Of a DNA stretch of 64,000 nucleotides, positions 36,801-51,543 are shown piece after piece (position 1 is the stretch's first letter; each line of letters opens with the position of its first letter). Under the pieces are notes generated by a model. That model saw only the letters and a program-made list of their open reading frames with translations, was not told the DNA's origin and did not search any database. The stretch covers positions 11,560,530 through 11,624,529 of the forward strand of contig OZ025275.1 of NCBI GenBank assembly GCA_964019165.1, given 5' to 3'. This DNA is from Mastigias papua (lineage: Eukaryota; Cnidaria; Scyphozoa; Rhizostomeae; Mastigiidae). Position numbers and translations under genes: made by a program.

Positions 36801-38378
36801 CCAGTCAGCATCCTATTTTGCTTTGCAGGCGCATTTTATGCTCAGATATATGCTCGCAGGCACAGCGCACTTTTATTGAATCCTAATGAAAGATCACAAT
36901 TTATTAAACTTTAAAATTTCAGATGTTTACTCTGGTTGAATTGGGAGATTCTAGCTCACTATTATATTTTCAACTTCACATACTTCCGTATTCATGTCAG
37001 TTCTATGAAAGTATATTACAGCTAGTTATTCTTGGCAGAAGAAGATAGAAATCCCTATTGAAACACTCTTTAGTACGGCCATGTGTGAAATCGTTTGTCT
37101 CTATGCTATGGCCACAGCTTACTATTTGTATCTCATGCACCGGTGTTTTGTGAATGACCACTTGTGTTCACAGTCATATTCGTTTCGATATTTATCATCA
37201 CGTTCTGACAAGCCTGAGTTTCCCTCGTGAGGCTGCTATATTAGAAATCTTTACATTTGGATATTTCATTGCTGATTATTTTTCCACAGCTTATGTTACT
37301 CCAGAGCACTTTCTGAAGTAGCCCTTGTGCAAGTTAAATTTTGCGCTGAAAAGCTTTGAAAGGATGTCAAGTTTTTCTCGTAAAACTTAAGTAATTTGCA
37401 TATTGAACTTGCCATTTTGCGTTTCCCCTATGTCTTTTTCAAGCAGACTTGACCTTTGCCTCATCAACCTATTAACTCTTTATGTTTGCAATCCATTTTC
37501 CATTGCAGGCACGGAAAGGAGTCTCAGGGAATGAGTTTAAGGAGTTAGCAAACAGTCAAAGTGATGGTAAAAGAGAAAAAAATTTATATCTGAGTGTTCT
37601 TAACTTCAAATCTCCTTTTTCTCAGCTGAAATCCCCGGCATTTTCGCATTGCAATGAATTTTCGTCGATTTCTACATCGTCGCATGATTTTTACCTCTAC
37701 TGTATCATTGCACCATATACAGCGGGAAAAGACACTGAGTCATCGGGCCCCAACTGCTTATGGTGCTTACTAATCAACATGTGTACAACAAGATATGTAA
37801 AGCCCATCCCACATTAGATGCACGTTATTACAGGAATTAAAAATGTAACATTGTACAGTTTAAGATGTCCACCAAATATAGTCCAACAAATACAAGCATT
37901 CAGTGAACTGTAGATACCTGTATCATTCATTGGAGTATTCCTTTGTGTTTCCCCATGTTTTCTGCTTTATCCCTTGTTTATCCTTTTCCGCCATATTTTC
38001 CGTTTAAATCATGCAACATCTCACAAACTGTCAATTCCCTCCTTGCATAGTCCTACTGGCCACTTTTTTTGTTCTTTTAGAGTTCCTGCGCAATGTTGTG
38101 TTATTTTTTCTTATTATGCTTCAGACGATACACAAGAGCTTGTACTTCAAGAGGACGGAATAACTCATGATAATGTTGATGATGGTGTCAATGAGAATTC
38201 TTTAGATGAAGACCTTGGTGAAATTTCTAATTCATGCGAAGTGGTTCCAAATGATGAAGTAGCCGTTACATATGTTAGTGTGAGGTTGTCTCGTTACGTA
38301 TGTTTACGAACTATGATTGTACTCTTGGTAGCACTGTCGTCACTGACTACTGGAATTTTAGTTAGATACCTTCTTTGA
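18843..38378 (+). CDS. MATE family efflux transporter (SLC47-like), split gene
   Basis: Fifteen exons joined at GT-AG sites give an in-frame protein of 557 residues, close to animal SLC47 length (about 570). Members exchange protons for organic cations and drugs across the plasma or vesicle membrane. Conserved blocks are seen: FAWPLVISNLSEF, CSQAYGAKK, GWSLEC, GEVG, KVELGTQS, VGHFLGSGEPKKA, LRGLGLQKYGAISN and a last hydrophobic helix (TMIVLLVALSSLTTGILVR), matching the extra C-terminal helix of animal members. Of the four key glutamates of human MATE1, two are Glu (E264, E277) and two are Asp (D259, D375). The start ATG at 18865 has an in-frame TGA at 18856. A splice acceptor at 18841-18842 suggests an upstream non-coding exon, possibly inside or beyond the mobile-element stack. 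All exons but exon 2 are firm. Confidence 0.92.
18865..19283 (+). CDS. MATE exon 1 (coding)
   Basis: Codes for residues 1-139 plus two bases of the next codon. It covers the first MATE helices, with SEFVIPVISLLFLGHYGE and TATQTLCSQAYGAKK. The donor is AA|GTAGGT. Confidence 0.9.
19284..20624 (+). other. MATE intron 1
   Basis: No coding signal. It contains the GTGC/ACGT-rich tract at 19856-20003. Open frames there are products of the repeat. Confidence 0.5.
19856..20003 (+). repeat. Alternating GC/GT/AC purine-pyrimidine tract
   Basis: About 150 bases of alternating cgtg, cgtgc, catg and tacgtg units, unusually rich in CpG for this AT-rich window. Such alternating tracts can adopt Z-DNA. No longer exact unit is kept. 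Confidence 0.75.
20625..20664 (+). CDS. MATE exon 2 (tentative micro-exon)
   Basis: The flanking exons leave a gap of about 14 residues and a phase mismatch: joining exon 1 to exon 3 directly gives a stop. This 40-bp segment between ...acaaag| and |GTAGAG fixes the phase exactly and supplies KMENMLGCLCIMLP, a hydrophobic stretch ending in Pro like human ...IFIPALP. The acceptor has a poor pyrimidine tract, so another exon may be the true one. Confidence 0.4.
20665..22871 (+). other. MATE intron 2
   Basis: I saw no further gene and no clear mobile element in about 2.2 kb. A poly-C run lies at 20811-20823. Confidence 0.45.
22872..22916 (+). CDS. MATE exon 3
   Basis: Fifteen codons in phase 0 (LQGIYKTMASYLICQ) between ttccctag and GTAAGT. 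It aligns with human ATFLYMLQVKYLLNQ, including the Y...YL.Q pattern. Confidence 0.7.
22917..25045 (+). other. MATE intron 3
   Basis: Nothing recognisable apart from a short (GTTT)n run at 24237-24278. Short frames near 23433-23669 have no domain. Confidence 0.45.
25046..25143 (+). CDS. MATE exon 4
   Basis: EISLPLVVIGSVG ... VYYAKLGV, matching the human block GIVLPQIV ... LHLGV. The donor is AT|GTTAGTG and the exon ends in phase 2. Confidence 0.88.
25400..25494 (+). CDS. MATE exon 5
   Basis: Continues MGSGLAIDFSYVF ... KKIFHTWPG after acceptor tttatag. The donor is G|GTAAGT. It matches human GSALANLI ... ATWGG. Confidence 0.9.
25495..26603 (+). other. MATE intron 5
   Basis: No gene. A (TTA)n stretch lies at 26100-26138. 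Confidence 0.45.
26604..26717 (+). CDS. MATE exon 6 (TM7 acidic residues)
   Basis: WSLECLFHWKQFMLLALPG ... FDWGTGEVG. D259 aligns with human Glu273 and E264 with Glu278. Splice sites are ctgcag| and |GTATGT. Confidence 0.93.
26718..28386 (+). other. MATE intron 6, first part
   Basis: No coding block. One TGACGTCA palindrome lies at 27112-27119. The minus frame at 27941-28165 has no domain. Confidence 0.4.
28387..28786 (+). mobile_element. MITE with TA flanks, related TIR
   Basis: TA at 28387-28388 and 28785-28786 flank a 396-bp element whose ends are CATGCTTTTTTTTTATAAGC and, reversed, CATGTTTTTTTATAAGCAT. The end pattern CAYGC-T-run-TATAAG is shared with the family at 3371, 10868 and 12777, but the interior differs: it is rich in tatgctta. 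It lies in a MATE intron. Confidence 0.65.
29076..29745 (+). pseudogene. Dead retrotransposon gag fragment
   Basis: Gag-like reading in shifted frames: ALLFNLSEDAFRLAESVEF, RRTQEPGETVDSF, then after a TAG CGFQGDEYTNRLVDQC, then in another frame TLKEAVLMARRFEAANS and a zinc knuckle TCFNCCGMGHIA, where a TAG interrupts before the last Cys. No LTRs or pol were found. It lies in MATE intron 6. Confidence 0.7.
29746..30043 (+). other. MATE intron 6, last part
   Basis: Nothing recognised up to the acceptor tgttcaag. Confidence 0.4.
30044..30111 (+). CDS. MATE exon 7
   Basis: GLLGKVELGTQSV ... TLFT. E277 aligns with human Glu300. The donor is ACG|GTATGT, phase 0. Confidence 0.92.
30112..31559 (+). 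other. MATE intron 7, first part
   Basis: No coding block and no clear element seen. Confidence 0.4.
31560..32545 (-). pseudogene. Decayed LINE ORF2 3' fragment
   Basis: On the minus strand, pieces of a reverse transcriptase can be followed: CLGPLLFLLFIGEMPLSL and KYADDTS near 32540-32430, then SMIIGTNRKLHQ, TYIKYLEATL, SRVSRAIGMAKYAKR and a C-terminal SLWNSLPSEIKSRTFGSFK near 31606-31700. Several stops and frameshifts separate them. The motifs differ from the LINE at 17 kb, so this is another family. It lies in MATE intron 7. Confidence 0.75.
32546..33339 (+). other. MATE intron 7, last part
   Basis: No gene. The word aggccatta recurs several times around 33175-33256, likely a small degenerate tandem repeat. 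Confidence 0.4.
33340..33448 (+). CDS. MATE exon 8
   Basis: LPLSVSLVATVKVGHFLG ... KAINIAKSCLILC, the most conserved MATE block (VGNALGAG in human). Splice sites are ttgtag| and T|GTATGT. Confidence 0.93.
33449..33936 (+). other. MATE intron 8
   Basis: Plain intron sequence; nothing seen in it. Confidence 0.5.
33937..34012 (+). CDS. MATE exon 9
   Basis: CICLFDGLILTCAKDYIGRVF, aligned with human SVLLLSCKDHVGYIF. The donor is TT|GTAAGT, phase 2. Confidence 0.92.
34266..34335 (+). CDS. MATE exon 10
   Basis: DVVKLVSKLAPMTAAFHILD. D375 falls where human MATE1 has Glu389. The donor is CAG|GTATGT. Confidence 0.92.
34336..34658 (+). other. MATE intron 10
   Basis: Plain intron of 323 bp; nothing seen in it. 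Confidence 0.5.
34659..34791 (+). CDS. MATE exon 11
   Basis: GVLAGILRGLGLQKYGAIS ... IIGLPLG, matching human GGVLRGSGNQKVGAIVN ... VGLPIG. The donor is G|GTTAGT. Confidence 0.94.
34792..35230 (+). other. MATE intron 11
   Basis: Nothing seen. Confidence 0.45.
35231..35268 (+). CDS. MATE exon 12
   Basis: FWAGISIGMATQ with donor CAA|GTAGGC. This donor, rather than a later one, keeps the alignment with human GLWSGIIICTVFQ gap-free into exon 13. Confidence 0.85.
35269..35699 (+). other. MATE intron 12
   Basis: Contains a degenerate minisatellite at 35404-35528. Confidence 0.5.
35404..35528 (+). repeat. Degenerate minisatellite
   Basis: Repeats of about 20-22 bp built on ccatttgtatgaccgtttgt, roughly six imperfect units. 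Non-coding. Confidence 0.65.
35700..35756 (+). CDS. MATE exon 13
   Basis: VILMSLCLAFSNWEKLSIK, aligned with human AVCFLGFIIQLNWKK. Splice sites are tttacag| and AAG|GTCAGT. Confidence 0.9.
35757..37508 (+). other. MATE intron 13
   Basis: No exon seen in about 1.75 kb. A small GC-rich hairpin (gcgagcg a cgctcgc) lies near 36637-36651. Frames near 36035-36531 have no domain on either strand. Confidence 0.45.
37509..37566 (+). CDS. MATE exon 14
   Basis: ARKGVSGNEFKELANSQSD after acceptor cattgcag. The donor is G|GTAAAA, phase 1. It encodes the variable linker before the last helix. Confidence 0.8.
37567..38124 (+). other. MATE intron 14
   Basis: Holds copy 2 of the dispersed repeat at 37775-37893; otherwise unremarkable. 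Confidence 0.5.
37775..37893 (+). repeat. Dispersed repeat, copy 2
   Basis: Matches 11276-11395 in the same orientation. See copy 1. Confidence 0.6.
38125..38378 (+). CDS. MATE exon 15 (terminal)
   Basis: An acidic linker (NENSLDEDLGEI) followed by the final helix TMIVLLVALSSLTTGILVR and a TGA stop. It matches the C-terminal helix of human MATE1. The acceptor is ttatgcttcag. Confidence 0.92.
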
Positions 38379-39085
38379 GATTTGCATTGATGATTTTAGT
38401 TGTCAATATGCGACTCGTACACGCTTGTTTTTATACGAACGAAATAATTTTGGCCGAGGCTCAATATTTTTAATTTCTTGATAATTCTTGGCGCAGATGC
38501 CTTTCGATGTTATTCTTACCTGTTTGAGAAATTAGTCTTACCTTTTTGAGAGTCATTTTATCGATTTTTTGAGAAACCACATGCTATATACAGATTGTCG
38601 TGCAGCTAAACGAATCCTGATGTTTAGTAGCAAACTCACCAGAGTTTGTTTTCCTGAAAAATGTGAGTACTCCTGTGCTTTTGAAGATTCTCATCTGATG
38701 CTGGCCATGTTCTAACATTGTTCTTGTTTTTGGCAAATCCAGCCTCAGTGTTCGTACATTGTGTCCTTATAGAAAAGGGGTGTATGTGATCTAACAGTCA
38801 TAGAAATGACATGTCTGTTGTGACTGACTTCCAGGTAAGGTTATGACAGGTGAACAGAAGTTGAAAATATTAGATAGTAGCAGCTGCGCACAATTATGGA
38901 TTTTAGTTTTGCAGCTAGACACTTTGTGCTCATGTTGTATTGCATGTTGTTCAGTCTGTAGTCAAGTTGACAGGTGTGTTTTTGTGTGCGCGCATAGGTT
39001 TGTGTGTTTGTGTCTGAGTGTGTGTTTGTCTGTGTGAGTCTCTGTGTGTAAGTGTGCGTTTGTGTGTGTAAGTGTGCTTATATTT

Positions 39086-39196
<111 letters not shown>

Positions 39197-40263
39197 GAAT
39201 GAAGCTGTGAATAAATGATTAAATAATTATACACATATATAGTAAATATATGAACATACATACATGCATATTGGTATATACATTTGTACTGGACACTGAT
39301 ATGTGAGTTCTAAATTTATATCGAGATTGTTTTTAATGGAGGTGGTTGTGGCGTCATTCTCTTGATTCATAAAGAGTAACAGCTATAGAAGAAGCATATA
39401 GCACTTTCTGAGCGATGGACCTACTATACGCTCGTACCGGAGTTGAAGTATCTTTGGACCATAGTTCCAATTTAGCAGATCTGTATTCCTCATGTTTTGT
39501 GAAATCTGTACTCCCCATGTTTTATAATAGTTCAAACGGTGTCAGTCGCATACGAGATCAAAGTTCAACATGGTCACATTTGGCTTTTAGTGATCTTGTT
39601 CAATATCCACTTAGCTACAGAGAGTAGTGATAATAAGCCTTTGTCACCGATAGACCAATGGGAGGCCTTCGGAATATCAACATATTTAGCATTGGTATTT
39701 TCGCTTTGAAACTACCAACCCCAACAAAGGAGCTAGCAATTTATGTAGGCGTCAATCTCCTTGGGAGGCATATCTTAAGAATGAATACTTAATGAAGTAG
39801 TATTCTGTTTTATGTCCGAAATCTTTTAGTTACATTGCAAAGATGTTTTCTTGAAGTCTATTAATCTTATTATAACTGTATAGTTTTTGTGCTCTATCTT
39901 ACTTAAGATCTTTCCTTTTCTGACAAGAGCAAGAACGTGTTATTGCTGGAAGTAGAAGCTTTCTTTTGACCACTGAGTGATTAGAACAGATAGCTGCAAA
40001 TCGCAGCCGATTTACGTAAAGATCATAAGTCCTGTTGTTTCTATCACATCATCTGTTCGTTAATCCTTCATTGATCGCTAGTTCTAAGCCAGTTCAATCC
40101 TGCTTTATTCAGGTGAAATATGTCATATATCTGTGAACAGTAGTTTGCTCCGTGTTAAATATCAACGTACCTTTTCTTGTGTTCATTTTATATGATTTCC
40201 TTACTTTTACGAGAGATTTCCATCATCAGCTGGGGAACATGGTCAATGGTATTGAACTGTGGC

Positions 40264-40531
40264 TATACTGCCACCATTGGCTTGGCCTGGATGCAGGTTA
40301 GCGTTAACCAAGCCTAACATTCTAGGTGTGTACATCCTCACAATCAGTCGAGGTTAACCCAGCCCTGCTTCGGAATTTGGTTGAATCTGACTTGAGCCCG
40401 TGTTAGCGCTTACTTAAGTCATGATTTTGATATCATAAGCGCATTCAACATGAATTTAACGTACTTTTGTGGAGATTGCAACGTGTGTTGAACCCAGATT
40501 ACGCTTAGCGAGGGTTAAAGGTAGCAGTGTA
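40264..40531. mobile_element. Possible MITE
   Basis: The ends TATACTGCCACC and, reversed, TACACTGCTACC match at 10 of 12 bases. The interior has several aaccnagc-like inverted words. No target duplication was found, so this is weak. Confidence 0.3.
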
Positions 40532-42291
40532 AATGCGATTGTTGATTTTAAGGCCTAGAGGTGGTCATTTGCATTAAATGTCTTCTTTGCTCTGAATGGA
40601 ATTGATTTCTTTTCGCCAAATGTAAAGCGGCCAATTTCTTAAGTTTACAGATTTTGCTTTAAGTTGGTTTTTCTTGCTAAGAAGTTATTCTCAAGATAAT
40701 TAGGAATTGTTCGCTAGAACATCTATGTTACAGGTTTTCGGTTGAATACACTTATGACTCATCCGATGCTGAGCTATAGTTCTTTCAACGTCCTTCATTA
40801 ATGATGTCAAAACATGGTATTTGTTGCTCGTAAAATTTTGAAAATAGCTGGTAGCATGCCTTCATTTGGGATGAAAATGGAAATTGACATTTATTGATCG
40901 TTCCATAATGCATGGAATTATTTTACCGACATGGGTTAGAGCCTGTGTTATTAATTTGAGATTAGAAATAAAGTTACTGACAATGTATTTGACTTTCGGC
41001 TGATTTCTCGTTGTTATTCAGCAGCGTAGTAATGTGCCCAGTGTTATTACTCAAAACAGGACAACAGTACTGGAAAATGGAGGAACAGCCCTTCTTATTA
41101 TCCCAATGAAGATCAGATTGCACTTTATCCTTATTCATTCGGTAATTACGGTGGAATATTGCATAGTAGTAAAAATAACTATTACACATAGATTGAGACA
41201 ACAATAATGAATAGTAGTACATCTTCTACCCTGCAAGTAAGGAGGAAGCAGAAGTTCAATTGGTGACTGATCTGTTCTAAATGTGAAACTTCTGTCTTGT
41301 TTCATTTTGAGCAGTTTCGATAGCTCCTCGTCAAATACACTTGAAATCAGAAGAAGAGTAAGAAACATTACGTTGAAGTCAAACTTTATTGATTTTTCTA
41401 CGAACGAGTGCATGTATTATCAAGAGAGTATTTTTCCCGATTTCTAGTATGATGCAGTTGCTTTCTAAGGTGGAAACAGCTTCTCTCCGCAACTATAGGA
41501 AGAGTTTGATGAAAGAACTGAGTGTGCTCAATACCCACTTCTGACTTCCCGTTTCTGGATAAAATAGGGCACTTTCATTCTGCATCAGCTCTAGTAGTAC
41601 ATTCAGTAAAAATTGCACACAGTTTGCACTAGTTGCATTGAGTTTCCAGGTATACAACAAAGGCTGAATAATACAGAAATTTCCATCAACATGGCTAGTA
41701 CCGTGAGCAACAGTAACATCACTATAAATTTAGTTCAAAGAGAACCGATGCCTGCGGCGGGATCTTCGCTCAAATAAACAGGAGGATTATGAGCAGTTTG
41801 CCAAGTTGTAGAAAACAAAAGAAGAATTGACTGTACTATTAACTGTGGCAGTAATCGGCAGGAAAGAAAGGTGTAAAGAGGTCATTTTGAATAAATGCCA
41901 ACCAACTTTTCCATGGTTTGTGACTTGAATCTGTGTTAAACTGTTCTACTGTTCACGTTCAATACTAAAGCTTAGAATGGAGTATTTTGCATTACAGTGC
42001 AGCTGCGTATTACAAGAACATTACAAAATGCCTTGTCATTTATTTGCCCTGTTATCGAAGTTTTCTGATTTGAACGAAAGAATCTAGGTCACTGTTGCCT
42101 TGGTTACTTTTTCATGAAATATTTGCATAAAGACCATGCAGGACTGAGGACGCATAACACTTGATGGTGCCTGCTCGCAAGCGTCAAGCCAGAGCACTGT
42201 GCATACAAGAGACTCGGAATAAAGAAACCTGCTCTATAGCTGTCTACTCTGAGGACTTATTTTGTTAATCACGTGAAAGAAGGGGCCAAAG

Positions 42292-48513
<6,222 letters not shown>

Positions 48514-48537
48514 AATTACAGAAAATTTCGCAAAATC

Positions 48538-48800
48538 CTCGAACTAGTCCCCTGGAAGTTTATTTATTTTTTAATAGCTGTTGAATGGGACTTATTCGAG
48601 GGGAGAGTTTATTCGAGGGGAAAAACAAAAAGTTCTTTGATGCATGCCACGTAGAAAACTCATTATTAAAACTGCTTTTCTCCATAATATTACAAGAACA
48701 TTCCACATTTAATCAGTATATATTAAGGTCTTCACCATCTTCTGTAATGTGGTTTTTTTCGATGGGGGCTTTTTGAAGGGACTGTCCGAGGTTTTACAGT
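48538..48800 (-). repeat. GCCCCC-rich dispersed repeat, copy 2
   Basis: The reverse complement carries aaagcccccatc, agatggtgaagacctt and gttcttgtaatattatggag, in the order seen at 14640-14745. It lies just after the secreted-protein gene. Confidence 0.6.
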
Positions 48801-50429
48801 ACTAGCTCATCACCAATTAAGACGAGGTACAAACGGAGAGTTGAGATACTGATAATGAAATAATGGAATGGCCACATAGTCACAATTGTTGTTGTAAATA
48901 TTTGCAAAATATTTGGTGAATTAATTTGCTACTTCACTATCAAACTTCGTATTTCAGATTAATAGAAATTACAAGCCAAATTTTCTGTCCCTAAATAAGA
49001 AATATTTAATGGACTTTTAAGGCTGTTGGTAAAGTATTAAGACGCATCCAGGCTGAAATCAGAAATATAAAAACCGTTTATTCAAATAAATAGTTATGCA
49101 GATGCGTATTAAGGGGTATATGCCATGATATGAGCTGTCCTCCTTGTAGTTTCTCCTAAAATCTGCGATGACTTCCCAACAGATACCTCAAATAAAGCAT
49201 CTTGGTAGAGATACCGAAAATGATCGACTAAGCACTGCTCAAGCACATAGTAAAGTTACCAGGTCTCAGGTGGGGTGGCTATTCGAATGCGGCGCTTAAT
49301 TATTTATATTTGTCAAAAATTGCGGCGCTTATTTGACTGTGACGCTTTATCGAATAGTGACGCTTAATCGATCATTTAAGGTATGGTTCAATATGATCTA
49401 GAGTAAATTCAGGAATCTCAAAATTCAAGTGGTATGTACTGTTGCATGAGTTGCTGTATGTGTCACTGCATTATTTCTACATTGCATTATCCGTAGTATT
49501 AATAATAATAATTGCATCATCGTATTTAAAAAATGTTGGTTCTTCAGTAATGCAATCTTACTGTTATCAATGAAGTACCTGCTTCACAGGAACTCAAAAA
49601 GATATGCCAAAGGAAAAAATATTATTTTTAGAAATAAAAAGGTTAAATTCAAAATCGACGTCATTGCACTCTGACGCAAGCTCGTAGCCATGAGATGGCA
49701 TGGGGTGGCAAATGCTACTCCTGGAAAACAGGATATCAGCTTTGTGCAACCACTGGAAATATTTCTGCAGTTTTTTGTCTTTGCTTTATCTTGTAGCTAA
49801 GTAGATATCTCTTAAAGTTTGGTTGATCTCAATTTTGGTCTTTACGAGACAGTTCATTGTTCCTTGCATACACATTTATCCATTTGATTCTGACAATTGT
49901 GATAACATAAAAGTCTGAAATAAGCTCTCAGGTTTTGTGCCACATGAGTTTGAATTTTGTGCCACGACCACATGAATTTTGTGCCAATTTGAAACTAGAC
50001 CACTTCAACACTTGAAGACTTCAATTGTGCAATGCTTGTTACGACTGACAGATTGGAGCTGAATATAGCTCTTCTGTTTTTCATTAATAAGTTTCAATGC
50101 TCGTTCTTGGATATTCTCCAATTTTATCTCCTTTGAGGCTGGCATACGAATTTCCAATACTACTTAACAATACTTCTGCACTACAAACTACAATACTACT
50201 AGAACGATACCCCGGGGAGCAAACGGCCATGACTACCACGGGGCCATTTAGACACATAGATACACAAAATACAGTCAGAAATAGGTCAGATGCCACAAGA
50301 ATGAGAAAATCTGCAGATAGTCTTCCTCCGTGGCTCCAATACAGAACTACGTGGCCCCAATACATTTCATCCTCTTACATTTTTCTCCCCTTCTTGAAGG
50401 TGGCGCCATATTTTTACCAATAGCTGCAT
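48801..50429. other. Intergenic stretch
   Basis: No gene supported. Overlapping frames on both strands at 50084-50423 show no domain. Short gcggcgctta and gtgacgctta words near 49290-49375 look like an old degenerate repeat. Confidence 0.4.
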
Positions 50430-50530
50430 GTCATTAATATGCAGATATGAGAGGAGATAGAAAGCCCAGAAATAATCCTTGAGGGATTCCGCAATATTCT
50501 ACGTAGTCTAGGTATGACCGTGTATAAGGA
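50430..50530 (-). pseudogene. Small LINE reverse transcriptase trace
   Basis: Minus-strand translation gives VEYCGIPQGLFLGFLSPL followed, after a frame change, by INDMQLL. This is the GVPQGSxLGPLLF...INDM motif of LINE reverse transcriptases. Only about 100 bp remain. Confidence 0.45.
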
Positions 50531-50967
50531 GAACAATGTTCTATTAGGCCACAGTGAGAAAGGTTGACTTTAAAAGTAACATTTTCATCAAATTTTTTTT
50601 GCTGTATCCTTAGCTCAGTTCATCATCTGTAAATCTCTCCATTATGTATTTCTCCATTTATCCGAGTTCTTGTTCTAAAATTGTATAGCAATTTCAACTA
50701 ATCATTAGTTATTTCTCTTTCAGACAGTACTAAAAAAGCCATCGGGCAAACGATTTACTTCTACAAACAAGCTTGTTTTCCATCTGCATTCAAAGATGTT
50801 CCTCAAGCCTTTGGATACCATCTCAATATATTGCTTATTAATATATTTTTTTGAGTGATCTAGTGCCAATTTTGTTTCGTGCGTGTTGGTGCTAACATTA
50901 AGATATCTTTAGAACTGATAAAATGTTCTAATTTTTTTGACGGCAGAAATAAAATAGGTAACACTGA

Positions 50968-51042
<75 letters not shown>
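50968..51042. repeat. (GATT)n microsatellite
   Basis: About 18 perfect four-base units. Confidence 0.95.
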
Positions 51043-51200
51043 AATTTGATCATCAACATCCTCTGAGGATATGGTACCTGAAGATGAAGAAGCATAGCGA
51101 ATCGAAATCTTACTTTGTGTTAACTTTTCCCTACCTGATACTTTCCTGGATCTTAGCTTCCATTTGTTGAAACTTCACCCTTTTATTCTATGATGTCATC

Positions 51201-51208
51201 TGACGTCA
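51201..51208. promoter_or_regulatory. CRE-like palindrome TGACGTCA, site 1
   Basis: A perfect consensus for CREB/ATF factors, 336 bp before the start codon of the coiled-coil gene. Both sites are preceded by the same CATC. Function is inferred from the motif only. Confidence 0.35.
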
Positions 51209-51263
51209 CAAATAAGCTAACCTGCCGTAAATTAATTGGCTATAATCACATGACCCAACCTTT

Positions 51264-51270
51264 TATAAAA
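51264..51270 (+). promoter_or_regulatory. TATA-like box
   Basis: TATAAAA lies between the two CRE-like sites, 274 bp before the start codon at 51544. It may serve as core promoter, but the transcription start is unknown. Confidence 0.25.
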
Positions 51271-51317
51271 TTCACTAAAATGATTGGCAGTTTTCAGCAT
51301 TCTAGGTCAATACCATC

Positions 51318-51325
51318 TGACGTCA
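51318..51325. promoter_or_regulatory. CRE-like palindrome TGACGTCA, site 2
   Basis: A second perfect copy, 117 bp after site 1. Confidence 0.35.
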
Positions 51326-51543
51326 TAAAGCTTCAAGTACTATACTGTGATAAAAAGCGGTTAAGTCCTATTATGTTTTGTAAGAGTTGCTGTGTTTCTT
51401 ACCGTGCAGCAGAAACATTTAGCTTTGAAATTATGCTGAAAATTTAGGTTATGATGGACTATCCTTTGATGTGAAGGAGTGTGAAAGCAGTTTTAACAAG
51501 CACCTGAAAAAACTGCTCAATTTCTGAACATAACAGAAGCCAT

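Noticed and set aside
50084..50423. Opposed frames of 93 and 108 codons
   Set aside because: Neither has a recognisable domain, splice support or poly-A context; they may be chance or remains of the adjacent LINE trace.
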